A stretch of 64,000 nt of DNA from Shewanella polaris (GCF_006385555.1 NZ_CP041036.1:3844001-3908000); one strand, 5' to 3'; shown: positions 18,339 to 27,604, counted from the first letter of the stretch. Numbers and translations: made by a program. The notes: generated by a model not told the origin, from the sequence alone.

Positions 18339-19545
18339 TTCCGTCTCATTGCTTGTAATTTACTTTGATAGCGTTGTTTGTTGCTAGTATCACTTAATGC
18401 CAATGCGCGTTTAAGGCTTTTCTCTGCAAGTCGTTCATCACCCGTTGCCCAATAAGCTCTCGACAAGCCAAAATAGAATTCATGGCGATAATCGGCTTTC
18501 GCAACAGCTCGTTTATACCATATAAGTGCATTTTGATATTGGCTATCAAAATAGGCTTGTTGCGCCATATCAAAATAATAAAAAGGATTATTAATTCGAG
18601 CAAGTTCAAGTACTTTATGAATCTCGGCCCACTCAACTAAACGGTCTTGCTCGCCTAAAATGAGAGCTAAATTATATAACGTTGATAGGTCTTGCGAATT
18701 AACTTGTAAGGCTGCTCGATAAACTTGTTCGGCTTCATCATCAAAGCCTTTATGACGATAGATCACCGCGAGGGTATTGATGGCAGCAACAAGCTGCGGA
18801 TCTAAGATTATGGACTTTTTTACCAACGCATATGCGGTGTCATAATCGGCTCGGACTAAGGCTTCTGCTGCAACGTTGTTGTAATACATGGCACTTAATT
18901 GGCGCTTATTAACTCGTTTTTTTCGGTAGGCCCGTACTGAACGTTCGGGCAAAAAGTCAATTAAAACCTCCGTTCCCCTGAACAATACAGTATGAGAATC
19001 TTCTGGCGGCAATAAGCTTAAATTAACGTGTCCGTTAACTAAATAAAAACCACCGCGGCGATCCCAAAAAGGTTCAACATCAATATCATACAATTCAACA
19101 GGTACATTTAGCACATCAGCTAATGAAGCCGATAAGACCACCAGAGACATACAATTTCCTTGACGATCCAGCACTGTTTCACTCGCTGTACGAGTATAAT
19201 GATCGCGATATTCAAAACCACCATCTTGGGCACCAACATATTGGGCTAACCATTCATTAGCTAAGGTATTTTTGCTGCGGATGGAATTATCAGACTGAAA
19301 CTGACGCTTAAAATTCGCTACAAAGGAGTCGGGTAAACGATAAATATCGTTAATACAGGTACAAAATAATCATCATAAAAAAGTGAATTAACGTTAACAT
19401 TTTTGGACTGAGATGGGCTTGACTGGCAAGCGCAAAGGAAGCACATTAAACTCAATAGAATGAAGAAACAAACATTAGGTTTATGTCTATTATCGCTAAG
19501 ACTTAATGTCTCACAGGAGCGCTTTAATGGGTGACAAAGCAGCAT
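18335..19545 (-). pseudogene. Lipoprotein with transglutaminase-like and TPR domains, frameshifted
   Basis: Two overlapping frames together encode one protein. The upstream part (19545 to 19318) begins with a hydrophobic segment and lipobox LCAC, then runs into ...NVNSLFYDDYFVPV. The downstream frame is open from 19369 to 18335 and continues DIYRLPDSFVANFKRQF, a transglutaminase-like block with TVLDRQGNCMSLVVLSASLADVLNVP (possible catalytic Cys), and several TPR repeats at the C-terminus. Moving from one frame to the other within 19318-19369 needs a single-base correction; total length is 3n+2. It could be a real inactivation or an assembly error. The intact protein would be an envelope-anchored TPR lipoprotein of about 403 residues. 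Confidence 0.75.
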
Positions 19546-19637
19546 AATTCAACCCTCAGATAGGAATAAGCTATCTAAAAGCTTAGTCAATAGCCTATCT
19601 TTCAGCCAATAAACTTAGATAAAAAAATAAGCTTTCA

Positions 19638-19935
19638 TTAGGGTCTGTTGATCTTTGCAGGTTAAATTTTGTTCGAGATAAAAACGTTTTAATCGAGGCG
19701 AGCGGATTGCTGCCTAGCAATCTAAACACCACTCGCTTAGCAAAGAATCGCTCAACAAAGAGTAAAACGTTTTTAGCCGAACCCTTCGGGCAGCGTTTGT
19801 TGGTCATTTTTACTGCGTTATCGACTTTTTATGTAGAATAACTACACCACAAAGTCTCTGCCGCGCAGTTATAAATGTGAGTAATGACCAACAATTCGCT
19901 GCAAAAACAACCTTGAAAGATCAACAGGCCCTAAA
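19638..19935. mobile_element. MITE-like element with ~24-bp terminal inverted repeats
   Basis: The left end TTAGGGTCTGTTGATCTTT and the right end (read inward) TTAGGGCCTGTTGATCTTT match with one difference over 19 bases, and the match extends imperfectly a few bases further. The element is about 298 bases, encodes no transposase, and has an inner inverted repeat TTGTTGGTCATT (19797-19808) / AATGACCAACAA (19883-19894). A TA at each outer edge would fit TA target duplication as in IS630/mariner-type elements. A 70-codon open frame inside it is probably accidental. Confidence 0.8.
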
Positions 19936-19938
19936 GTA

Positions 19939-20292
19939 TTACTCTATTTTCGAGGGGGATTCTTCGTCATGAGGTAGATCAATTTGAATGAAAAGCTGCT
20001 GGCCATGATATTGATAAGGACGATAATTTAACTGTCCACAGTGATAATAAAGATAAGCTGTATTGACAGAAATACACCCAATTGGTAATGACCGTAAAAT
20101 AGTTAATTGCTGTTGTTGGCGCAGTAGCGTTTGCCACTCATGTAGCTGTAACACTTCATCACGCACAGCAAAAGCATCAAATGGTTCAGATGATTTACGC
20201 ACTACAACAGTGCCCGCTGCAACAATAGGACTAAAAGAAGAAGTAATAGCAACAATTGAACCAAGCAAACAAAATGTACTAAAGAAACTCAT
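19939..20292 (-). CDS. Exported hypothetical protein, 117 aa
   Basis: The product begins with a signal-peptide-like segment (residues 1-26, ending PIVAAGT) and a GGGGGCG ribosome binding site is present before ATG 20292. The mature part is rich in Gln and Tyr (LLRQQQQLTIL, YLYYHCGQLNYRPYQYHGQQL) with two cysteines that might form a disulphide. No family is recognised. It ends 4 bases from the MITE, so insertion of the element could have altered its C-terminus or terminator. Confidence 0.55.
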   Translation of the reverse strand: MSFFSTFCLLGSIVAITSSFSPIVAAGTVVVRKSSEPFDAFAVRDEVLQLHEWQTLLRQQQQLTILRSLPIGCISVNTAYLYYHCGQLNYRPYQYHGQQLFIQIDLPHDEESPSKIE

Positions 20293-20319
20293 ATCGCCCC
20301 CAATTTACGAATAATCTCC

Positions 20320-20348
20320 AAAAAAAACAGAACCCGAAGGTTCTGTTT
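20320..20348 (-). terminator. Terminator after amtB
   Basis: Read on the minus strand, AAACAGAACC-TTCG-GGTTCTGTTT is a stem with a stable UUCG tetraloop followed by eight T. It ends the glnK-amtB transcript 30 bases after the amtB stop. Confidence 0.92.
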
Positions 20349-20377
20349 AATACTGACTCAGTTAATGAAGTTAAAAA

Positions 20378-21628
20378 TTAACCGGCATTATTACCACTAG
20401 AAAACTCAGGGTAAGCCTCTACACCACAGTCAGAAGCATCCATACCATTGTACTCTTCTTCTTCTGTTACACGGATACCCATGGTCATTTTTAATACAAA
20501 CCATACTAATAACGATGCAGTGAATACCCAAATAAAGATAACTGCTGCACCATATAGTTGACTACCAAAACTAGCATCTGCATTCGATAGTGGAACCAAC
20601 ATCAATCCAAGGAAACCTGCAACACCGTGTACCGAAATAGCGCCTACTGGGTCATCTATTTTAACTCGGTCAAATGCAATGACAGAGAAGATAACCACGG
20701 CACCAGCAACTAAACCAATCACACCAGCCATTAACAATGAAGGTGATAATGGGTCAGCTGTAATGGCGACCAATCCAGCCAATGCCCCGTTTAAAATCAT
20801 GGTCAAATCAGCTTTGCCCCATACCACTTTACATACAATAAGTGCTGAGATGGCACCAAATGCTGCAGCAGAGTTTGTGTTTACAAAGATTTTAGCCACT
20901 GCACTCGCATTTTCAGCATCTGACACTAACAATTGCGAACCACCGTTAAAGCCAAACCAACCCATCCATAAAATGAACATACCTAAGGTTGCCATCGGTA
21001 AATTAGAACCTGGAATAGGATGAATTTGACCGTTTTCACCATATTTACCTTTACGAGCTCCAAGAAGCAATACGCCAGAGATTGCAGCTGCTGCACCGGC
21101 CATATGCACAATGCCACTACCAGCAAAATCTACAAAGCCTGCAGCAGAAAGGAATCCACCACCCCATGTCCAGTAGCCTTCAACAGGATAAATCACTGCC
21201 GTCATTACCACTGAAAAAACAAGGAAAGACCATAATCTCATTCGTTCAGCAACAGCACCTGATACAATCGACATCGCTGTAGCAACAAATACTACTTGGA
21301 AGAAAAAGTCTGATTCGAGCGCATGATCTGCACCATCAGCTTGACCACCGATTAACGAACCAAAAGAAGGAATAAATCCACCTTCAACATTGTCGACATA
21401 CATAATGTTGTAACCGACTAATAAAAACATGACACACGCAATTGAGTATAAACACACATTTTTAGTTAAAATTTCAGTGGTGTTTTTTGAGCGGACTAAT
21501 CCAGCTTCCAGCATGGCAAAACCAGCAGCCATCCACATGACTAACGCGCCAGAAATCAAGAAATAAAACGTATCTAATGCGAAACGTAATTCAGTTACCG
21601 TCAGGCCTAATTGAGTTAACTCTTCCAT
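20378..21628 (-). CDS. amtB: Ammonium transporter
   Basis: A 416-residue Amt/MEP/Rh channel with about eleven membrane helices that conducts ammonia/ammonium across the inner membrane. The two conserved pore histidines lie in GSGIVHMAGA (~residue 173) and SVHGVAG (~residue 330). The N-terminal LEAGLVRSKNT and GYNIMY segments are typical. It follows glnK with a 9-base gap, the classical glnK-amtB pair, so GlnK is expected to block the channel under nitrogen sufficiency. The short cytosolic C-terminal tail ends ...GVEAYPEFSSG. Confidence 0.96.
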   Translation of the reverse strand: MEELTQLGLTVTELRFALDTFYFLISGALVMWMAAGFAMLEAGLVRSKNTTEILTKNVCLYSIACVMFLLVGYNIMYVDNVEGGFIPSFGSLIGGQADGADHALESDFFFQVVFVATAMSIVSGAVAERMRLWSFLVFSVVMTAVIYPVEGYWTWGGGFLSAAGFVDFAGSGIVHMAGAAAAISGVLLLGARKGKYGENGQIHPIPGSNLPMATLGMFILWMGWFGFNGGSQLLVSDAENASAVAKIFVNTNSAAAFGAISALIVCKVVWGKADLTMILNGALAGLVAITADPLSPSLLMAGVIGLVAGAVVIFSVIAFDRVKIDDPVGAISVHGVAGFLGLMLVPLSNADASFGSQLYGAAVIFIWVFTASLLVWFVLKMTMGIRVTEEEEYNGMDASDCGVEAYPEFSSGNNAG

Positions 21629-21637
21629 ACCAGCCTC

Positions 21638-21976
21638 CTATAATGCTTCGTTATCAAGTTCACCCGTACGGATACGGATAACCTGTTCTAAACTAGTAAC
21701 AAATATCTTGCCATCACCAATTTTACCGGTATGAGCGGCACTGGTAATCGCTTCAATAAGCATGTCTAAGTTTTCAGATTTTGTGGCAATTTCTAATTTT
21801 ACTTTTGGTAGAAAGTCCACTTGATACTCTGCCCCACGATAAAGTTCTGTGTGACCTTTCTGACGTCCAAATCCTTTGACCTCAGTAACAGTCATACCTT
21901 CAATGCCCATGCCTGCAATAGCTTCACGGACATCATCCAATTTAAATGGCTTGATGATAGCGCTGACGAGTTTCAT
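21638..21976 (-). CDS. glnK: Nitrogen regulatory P-II protein
   Basis: A 112-residue trimeric P-II signal protein. The start MKLVSAIIKPFKLDDVREA, the T-loop KGHTELYRGAEYQVDF with the uridylylation Tyr at about position 51, and the C-terminal GKIGDGKIFV nucleotide-binding loop are all intact. I chose ATG at 21976, preceded by GGAGGT at five bases; an upstream TTG is less likely. Pairing with amtB and the NtrC-like sites upstream favour the name glnK over glnB, although sequence alone cannot separate them with certainty. Confidence 0.93.
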   Translation of the reverse strand: MKLVSAIIKPFKLDDVREAIAGMGIEGMTVTEVKGFGRQKGHTELYRGAEYQVDFLPKVKLEIATKSENLDMLIEAITSAAHTGKIGDGKIFVTSLEQVIRIRTGELDNEAL

Positions 21977-22033
21977 CTCGACCTCCAAAAGTGTGAAAAA
22001 ATTAGTTGTTATTTATTTGTTGTAACGAGTTAA

Positions 22034-22049
22034 TTCAATCATCAGGCCA
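22034..22049 (-). promoter_or_regulatory. Candidate sigma-54 promoter of glnK-amtB
   Basis: On the minus strand TGGCCTGATGATTGAA keeps the -24 GG and correct 16-base frame, but the -12 element reads GA where GC is expected. It lies about 100 and 130 bases downstream of two NtrC-like sites, the spacing seen at E. coli glnAp2. An alternative with a better -12 (TGGGATTATTGTTGCA, 22172-22157) overlaps an NtrC site. Confidence 0.5.
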
Positions 22050-22113
22050 CTTTTCCAACAAGTTGTTATATATAGATTTTATTTTATTTTATCTTTTATC
22101 CATTAATATAAAG

Positions 22114-22159
22114 GCACCAATCAAGTGCGTATAAGATCACCGTCGCATTGTTTTGGTGC
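22114..22159 (-). promoter_or_regulatory. Two NtrC-like enhancer sites
   Basis: GCACCAATCAAGTGC (22114-22128) and GCATTGTTTTGGTGC (22145-22159) both resemble the NtrC site of E. coli glnA, GCACTATATTGGTGC. Their centres are 31 bases apart, three helical turns, the arrangement used for cooperative NtrC binding. Confidence 0.75.
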
Positions 22160-22228
22160 AACAATAATCCCACCTATGAAACCACTTTGTAATACCCTCT
22201 TGTTGAGGATTTAGATATAAAGCACATA

Positions 22229-22257
22229 AAAAAACAGCCCTCAAATGAGGGCTGTTT
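22229..22257 (-). terminator. Terminator after nrfA
   Basis: Minus-strand AAACAGCCCTC-ATTT-GAGGGCTGTTT is followed by a run of T. It lies 53 bases downstream of the nrfA stop. Confidence 0.92.
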
Positions 22258-22309
22258 GTTGGATTATTTCAGGTTGACACCTGAGGAGAGCGCTTATGCT
22301 AAGTACAAC

Positions 22310-23710
22310 TTATTTGTAAGTCGCTTCACGCTTTTTAGCTTCTTCTTTCCACTGAGGAACCAGTGTTTTCTTAAACTCAGCTTTTTCAGCATTCATGGTT
22401 TTCATGTCCATGCCTAATGCTGCTTGCGCTTTTGCTTTAGTAGAAGTGTCAGGGAATGCAATAGGTTGCTTAACACCTTTAGCACCTAATAACTGAGCTA
22501 GTTTTACACGAGCATCAGCAGCTTTATCCACTGCAGTACCTAAAATGCGTAATATTTCAGCTGGAGCATGAGTTGATGCGCCATGAGATGCAGTCGCATA
22601 ATCCCAACGCCATTGTGAATGACGAATATCCATTAAGATTGGCTTCATTTCAGCTTCAGTGGCACCAGCATCCCAAGCAGCTTTCGCTTCAAAGTGAGCT
22701 TTAACTAACTGAGCTTCAGCACGCGACTTTAATTCTTGAACTCTAGCTTTACCATCATTAACTTGTTTAAGCATAAACTCTTTGCTTTGAGTGTGACAAG
22801 TTGCACATGTTTCTTCAAAGCGATCAAATGGATTACCCACTTTATGATCTGTAAATTTGCGGCCTTTGTCATTAGTCACTTTAGGCATATGACAATCAAC
22901 ACAACTTACATTGTTTTGACCGTGAGTACCCATTTTCCAAGTTTCATAACCAGGATGTTGTGCTTTTAACATTGGAGTTTTAGACACTGCATGAGTCCAA
23001 TCTGAGAACTCCATGCTGTCGTAATATGTTTCCATTTGTTCAACGGTGGTACCCATATCCCAAGGGAACTTAACAAAACCTTTACGGTCTTCAGTTTTCT
23101 CGAAATAGTATTCAACGTGACACTGACCACACACCATTGATTGCTTATCTTTACGAGAAGCTTTATCAAATGGTGTATTTAACGTATCCATTGCACGGTC
23201 AACATACGGACGTGATATACGTAATTTTGATGAACCTTTTTCATGACAATCGCCACAACCAAGTACATTGACAATTTCTGGACCGCCTTTAGCCCATTTA
23301 CCACTGAAATAGCCATCTTCACCTTGTTCTTCAATCATGCGAGGTACATCAGGGCTTTTACAGCTCCAACATGCCATTGGCATTGGACCATCTGCAGCAT
23401 TTTTTGGCGCGCCAGTACGTAATGAGTTAGTTACGTCAGTAATTGCATACATATGACCACGTGGTGCATTGTAATCTTTAGCAAAACCGTAACCTGCCCA
23501 TAACACGACTAAACTAGGTACTTTTTCTAACATATCAACAACGTCTTTGCTTTCATCAGTAGCATGCCAGCTGTCATATTGCTTTGAAAATTTATCTTTA
23601 TAAACCTCATTACGAGGTTCGGTTTTATCACTCGCCATAGCGCCTGCAGCCATAAATCCGGCTGCAATCACCGCACTCAGTGCAATTGATTTTACATTCA
23701 TCTTCATCAC
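22310..23710 (-). CDS. nrfA: Periplasmic pentahaem cytochrome c nitrite reductase
   Basis: NrfA reduces nitrite to ammonium with six electrons in the periplasm. A signal peptide (about residues 1-26, AAGAMA-SDK) is followed by the special active-site haem motif CWSCK near residue 115 and four CxxCH motifs: CGDCH (~153), CGQCH (~193), CVDCH (~271) and CATCH (~303). The length of 466 residues is normal. No nrfB, nrfC or nrfD follows; in Shewanella electrons are known to come from the quinol dehydrogenase CymA. It is divergent from narQ-narP and has a NarP-type site upstream. ATG at 23710 or 23701 may be used. Confidence 0.97.
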   Translation of the reverse strand: MMKMNVKSIALSAVIAAGFMAAGAMASDKTEPRNEVYKDKFSKQYDSWHATDESKDVVDMLEKVPSLVVLWAGYGFAKDYNAPRGHMYAITDVTNSLRTGAPKNAADGPMPMACWSCKSPDVPRMIEEQGEDGYFSGKWAKGGPEIVNVLGCGDCHEKGSSKLRISRPYVDRAMDTLNTPFDKASRKDKQSMVCGQCHVEYYFEKTEDRKGFVKFPWDMGTTVEQMETYYDSMEFSDWTHAVSKTPMLKAQHPGYETWKMGTHGQNNVSCVDCHMPKVTNDKGRKFTDHKVGNPFDRFEETCATCHTQSKEFMLKQVNDGKARVQELKSRAEAQLVKAHFEAKAAWDAGATEAEMKPILMDIRHSQWRWDYATASHGASTHAPAEILRILGTAVDKAADARVKLAQLLGAKGVKQPIAFPDTSTKAKAQAALGMDMKTMNAEKAEFKKTLVPQWKEEAKKREATYK

Positions 23711-23796
23711 CCTTTATCTCCGTGTTACATTATATTTAATTTAATAATCACGACATCTCCAAGATCAAATTTAGCGATTTAATCCTGCTTTAAATA

Positions 23797-23812
23797 TACC
23801 CCTTATTAGGTA
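23797..23812 (-). promoter_or_regulatory. NarP-type 7-2-7 site upstream of nrfA
   Basis: TACCCCT-TA-TTAGGTA is an inverted pair of heptamers fitting TACYYMT with one mismatch. NarP in enterobacteria binds only such 7-2-7 pairs. It lies 87 bases before nrfA and about 170 before narQ. A single further heptamer TACCTAA is at 23895-23901. Confidence 0.72.
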
Positions 23813-23825
23813 TAGCTACAAAAGT

Positions 23826-23839
23826 TTGCGCTAGATCAA
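23826..23839 (-). promoter_or_regulatory. FNR/EtrA-like half-perfect site
   Basis: On the minus strand TTGATCTAGCGCAA has a perfect left half of the FNR site TTGAT-N4-ATCAA and a degenerate right half. It sits just upstream of the NarP site relative to nrfA, fitting anaerobic control. Confidence 0.5.
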
Positions 23840-23983
23840 CATGTAAACAAGATGTAGCTCACAGTTTGATACAATTGTTAATGTTATCAACTAATACCTA
23901 ATATAGAACACACTATTGGATAGTATACGAAACAGTACTTTCGACTTACCTTTAAGCACTCATTGATATAATAACGGGACCTT

Positions 23984-25699
23984 ATGTTTACTCGTGGCAG
24001 CCTTACCTCCACCATTTTCAGTTTAATGATCATTTTGATTTTATTATCATCAAGCTTAGCGGTATTTTCTATTGTTAATTTAAGCTTCAGTTTAGGGGAT
24101 GCCAAAGGGATCAACGCCTCTGGGTCACTGCGGATGCAAAGTTATAGGCTATTGCTGTATACCAATGTAGGTGGAAATAATCCCAATAAAAAAATAATTG
24201 AATTTGAAAACACACTCAGCTCTGAAGCCCTTACCCGTTCTCTCGCTTGGTATAGCCCCAAGGAACTAAGTGACCAATACTTGTTAGTTATCGACAAGTG
24301 GAAAGTGATGAAATCCTATATAGAAGAAGGGAATACACAAGAGTATTCTAAATCGTTAACTGGCTTTGTCGACACCATTGATACCTTAGTATTAAAGATG
24401 GAACTATTTGCTGCCTTAAAACTAAAGCTATTGGTCATTGGGCAGATTATCGGGTTATCTATTTTACTGGTTATCGCTTTCTTTGCTGTGGTGTTTACAC
24501 GCAAACGTGTTGTTAAACCATTACAGTTATTGATGGACAGTGCAGCCAAAATATCTAAAGGCAATTTCAAAGTCGAAATGCCTAAAACGGGTTATATAGA
24601 GCTAACCGCGCTTGGAAATGCATTACAGAAAACGGCCGCTGAGTTAGCCAGTTTGTATGAAGATTTAGAAGACCAAGTCAACGAAAAAACCTTGGCATTA
24701 ACCCGAGCCAATAACGAACTGAATTTTTTGTACGATAATTTAATCATGTTACATGCCGATAAACTAGACTATAAAGCACTCCAGTCCGCAATTAATCAAC
24801 TTAAATATTATGAAAACTTAACCTATCTGAGATTAGTCATTGAACATGATGATGGCACTAAAGATATAATTAACGCAGAAGGTGGTTGGCCAACCGATAA
24901 CTTATCTGAATCTGTACATTTCCCATTATTGATAGAGCAAACACAACTGGGTTATTTAGATGTAATATCAAATAAACCTCTGAATAATATTCTTTTTAAA
25001 AACTTTTCTATGATGCTAACTCGCTCTATAACCATCCACAATGCAACAGAACAACGCCAACAACTGGCACTATTAGAAGAACGTTCGGTGATCGCTAGAG
25101 AATTACATGACTCTATTGGGCAACTATTATCCTTTTTAAAAATCCAAGTCAGCTTGTTAAGTAAGAGTCTTGATAACAGTTGTCGCAGTCCAGAAGTTGA
25201 AGAGCAATTATTAGGGATCAATGAGGGTGTCAGTATCGCTTATGTACAACTACGCGAACTGTTATCAACGTTTAGATTGACCATTAAAGAACCCAATTTA
25301 GGCCAAGCTATCGAAGTTATGCTAGACCAGTTACGTCATCAAACTAATATTGATATCCAACTCAATTACAAGCTTTCACCCCATTTACTTGAAGCAAAAC
25401 AACATATTCACATATTGCAATTGGTTAGAGAAGCGACATTAAATGCAATAAAACACGCAAAACCTGCCCATATAGTGGTAGATTGTCAGCTGACTGAAAA
25501 TGGTATGATTACCATTTCAATTTGTGATGATGGTATTGGCGTGTCACACTTAGCCGAACGGGACCAACACTTTGGTATTGGTATCATGCATGAACGGGCC
25601 AACAAATTAAATGGTGTTGTATCATTCAATAGTAATCAGAATGGCGGTACAACTGTCACACTGAGTTTTCCACCTCAACAGGAGCCTTTAAATGGGTAA
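23984..25699 (+). CDS. narQ: Nitrate/nitrite sensor histidine kinase
   Basis: A 571-residue membrane kinase. TM1 is at ~11-33; the periplasmic P-box that binds nitrate reads GINASGSLRMQSYRLL near residues 42-57; TM2 is at ~145-168, followed by a HAMP domain and a signalling linker. The phospho-acceptor His is in ARELHDSIGQ near residue 375 (HisKA_3 type), and the ATPase domain includes ICDDGIGV. It autophosphorylates in response to nitrate or nitrite and passes phosphate to NarP. Its stop overlaps the narP start by 8 bases. Confidence 0.95.
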   Translation: MFTRGSLTSTIFSLMIILILLSSSLAVFSIVNLSFSLGDAKGINASGSLRMQSYRLLLYTNVGGNNPNKKIIEFENTLSSEALTRSLAWYSPKELSDQYLLVIDKWKVMKSYIEEGNTQEYSKSLTGFVDTIDTLVLKMELFAALKLKLLVIGQIIGLSILLVIAFFAVVFTRKRVVKPLQLLMDSAAKISKGNFKVEMPKTGYIELTALGNALQKTAAELASLYEDLEDQVNEKTLALTRANNELNFLYDNLIMLHADKLDYKALQSAINQLKYYENLTYLRLVIEHDDGTKDIINAEGGWPTDNLSESVHFPLLIEQTQLGYLDVISNKPLNNILFKNFSMMLTRSITIHNATEQRQQLALLEERSVIARELHDSIGQLLSFLKIQVSLLSKSLDNSCRSPEVEEQLLGINEGVSIAYVQLRELLSTFRLTIKEPNLGQAIEVMLDQLRHQTNIDIQLNYKLSPHLLEAKQHIHILQLVREATLNAIKHAKPAHIVVDCQLTENGMITISICDDGIGVSHLAERDQHFGIGIMHERANKLNGVVSFNSNQNGGTTVTLSFPPQQEPLNG

Positions 25700-26321
25700 G
25701 CCGTATTCCGTACTTGTTGTCGATGATCATCCTTTACTGCGTCGTGGCATTTGCCAATTGATCACCTCTGATAGCGATTTCACTTTATTTGGTGAAACAG
25801 GCACAGGGTTAGAGGCACTGACATCTGTCGCCGAAAACGAACCCGATATTATTTTGCTCGATTTAAACATGAAAGGTATGTCGGGTCTTGATACCCTCAA
25901 CGCTATGCGCCAAGAAGGTGTTACCGCGAGAATTGTAATACTGACCGTATCTGATGCAAAACAAGATGTAATGCGTTTATTACGCGCTGGTGCAGATGGT
26001 TATTTACTCAAAGATACTGAGCCAGACTTATTACTCGCACAGCTCAAAAAAGCCATGTTAGGTCATAGGGTCATTAGTGATGAAGTAGAAGCTTATCTGT
26101 ATGAGCTAAAAAACACTGTCGACGATAACAGCTGGATAGAGAGTTTAACGCCTCGAGAATTACAGATATTACAAGAACTTGCTGAAGGTAAAAGTAATAG
26201 AATGATCTCTGAAGATTTACACATCAGTGAAGGTACTGTCAAAGTTCATGTGAAGAATTTACTTCGCAAAGCAGATGCAAAATCACGTACCGAAATGGCG
26301 GTCAGATATTTAAATCAATAG
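25692..26321 (+). CDS. narP: Nitrate/nitrite response regulator
   Basis: A 209-residue NarL/FixJ-type regulator. The receiver domain has the acidic pair in VVDDHPLLRRG, the phosphorylated Asp in ILLDLNMKGMSG (~residue 59) and Lys in YLLKDT. The LuxR-type helix-turn-helix spans ~145-205 (LTPRELQILQELAEG, then GTVKVHVKNLLRKA). The partner kinase overlaps it by 8 bases. The 7-2-7 heptamer pair upstream of nrfA supports NarP rather than NarL. Confidence 0.95.
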   Translation: MGKPYSVLVVDDHPLLRRGICQLITSDSDFTLFGETGTGLEALTSVAENEPDIILLDLNMKGMSGLDTLNAMRQEGVTARIVILTVSDAKQDVMRLLRAGADGYLLKDTEPDLLLAQLKKAMLGHRVISDEVEAYLYELKNTVDDNSWIESLTPRELQILQELAEGKSNRMISEDLHISEGTVKVHVKNLLRKADAKSRTEMAVRYLNQ

Positions 26322-26788
26322 GTAACAATCAAAGTAAGTAGATAATCAAATACTTTACGATATCTCAATAAATAATGATCCGTTAATAAATAATGCTCCC
26401 TTAATTGGGAGCTGTTTCATTCAGTCGCAATAAAATGTATCTAATTCTGTAGAGGTGAACATCTTACCTATTACGATGCCATTGAATCATTTCAGTTATA
26501 AACCCTACCTCTACCAGAGTTGAAGCTTAAAAGCTAAATACTCAATATCGCATTTATGCGATCCCTCCAAAATTGCGACAATGATCACTAAATAGACTAT
26601 CCATCCCTAAGCTCATGAAAAATATGATGTGTTTTAAATAACTTACCTTTATTCTATTCTTCATTGACCATTCATTTGTGACCGGATGTCACCTAATTAT
26701 CAGTATTCAGACATTATTATTTTGCGAAATAAACATTTTTACAAAATAAATAGAGTCTGTCCCGTACCTCATTTAAAAGGATATTATT
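26322..26788. other. 467-base intergenic region with several inverted repeats
   Basis: No gene was found. It contains a weak terminator-like stem GCTCCC-TTAATT-GGGAGC (26395-26412) after narP, heptamers TACCTAT (26465-26471) and TACCTCT (26506-26512) that fit the NarP consensus, a perfect 7-2-7 repeat ATCGCAT-TT-ATGCGAT (26547-26562), and GTGAC-N5-GTCAC (26678-26692) about 100 bases before the modA-like gene. TAGAGGT (26450-26456) could also pair with ACCTCTA (26507-26513), giving a structured RNA of about 70 nt. Confidence 0.5.
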
Positions 26789-27604
26789 TTGAAAATCAAA
26801 CAAACCTTATCTTTATGCTCTGCACTCATTGCCTTTTTAATCCCAATGTCGGCATCTGCTGACTCTTTAACACTCTATGCTGCTGGTAGCTTAAAGACGG
26901 CATTAAATGATGTAGCATCATCTTATACTCAAGCCTATAAAACAGAAGTCAGCACAAAATATGCGCCTAGCGGACTGTTAAGAAAAGCAATTGAAGACGG
27001 TGAACAACCTGATGTTTTTGCTTCTGCAAATATGAAACACCCTGAAAAACTGGCTACGGAGGGATGGGGAAGTCCAGTGGTGTTATTTGCCCGAAATCAG
27101 CTTTGTGCGCTAGCGCAACCGAATGTAAAAGTGACTCCAGATAACCTGCTTTCTACATTAATGGATAAACAAATCCGCGTTGGTACTTCAACGCCTAAAG
27201 CTGATCCAAGTGGTGATTATGCTTGGGAACTTTTCCACAAAGCAGAAACAATACAAAAAGGAAGCTTCTCGGCTCTTTCAACTAAAGCTTTGCAGCTTAC
27301 TGGTGGTGAACAAAGTGAAAAAGCACCTGAAGGGTTAAATCAATATGGTTGGGTGATGAGTGAAAAAAAGGCAGATATTTTTCTAACTTATTGCACCAAT
27401 GCTGTATTGGCAAAAAACCAGGTTAAATACCTCAACATAATCACCATACCTGAATCACTTTCAGTGGGAGCAGATTATGGCTTGGTAGTTAAAGAGGGGG
27501 CACAAAATAAAGCATGGCAATTTGCCATGTATATTCTCTCACCTGAGGGACAAAGAATTCTGAAAAAATATGGTTTTGAAGCCAACGCCATTCCTAAGCT
27601 CTAA
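26789..27604 (+). CDS. ModA-family periplasmic substrate-binding protein
   Basis: TTG at 26789 with AAAAGGAT upstream is the only plausible start because it keeps the signal peptide (residues 1-24, SASA-DSL). The mature protein opens LTLYAAGSLKTALNDV and continues VSTKYAPSGLLRKAIEDGEQPDVFASAN, a clear molybdate/tungstate-binding ModA pattern including the Ser residues that contact the oxyanion. No modB or modC follows, so it is an orphan. Its position after narQ-narP suggests molybdate for nitrate-respiration enzymes, but another oxyanion is possible. Confidence 0.85.
   Translation: MKIKQTLSLCSALIAFLIPMSASADSLTLYAAGSLKTALNDVASSYTQAYKTEVSTKYAPSGLLRKAIEDGEQPDVFASANMKHPEKLATEGWGSPVVLFARNQLCALAQPNVKVTPDNLLSTLMDKQIRVGTSTPKADPSGDYAWELFHKAETIQKGSFSALSTKALQLTGGEQSEKAPEGLNQYGWVMSEKKADIFLTYCTNAVLAKNQVKYLNIITIPESLSVGADYGLVVKEGAQNKAWQFAMYILSPEGQRILKKYGFEANAIPKL

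Noticed and set aside
19595..19807. 70-codon open frame over the left half of the MITE
   Set aside because: It lies almost wholly within the repeat element, has no ribosome binding site or recognisable domain, and begins inside the inner inverted repeat.
26678..26692. CRP site before the modA-like gene
   Set aside because: TGTGACCGGATGTCAC looks like CRP, but the GTGA and TCAC halves are separated by 7 bases, not 6.
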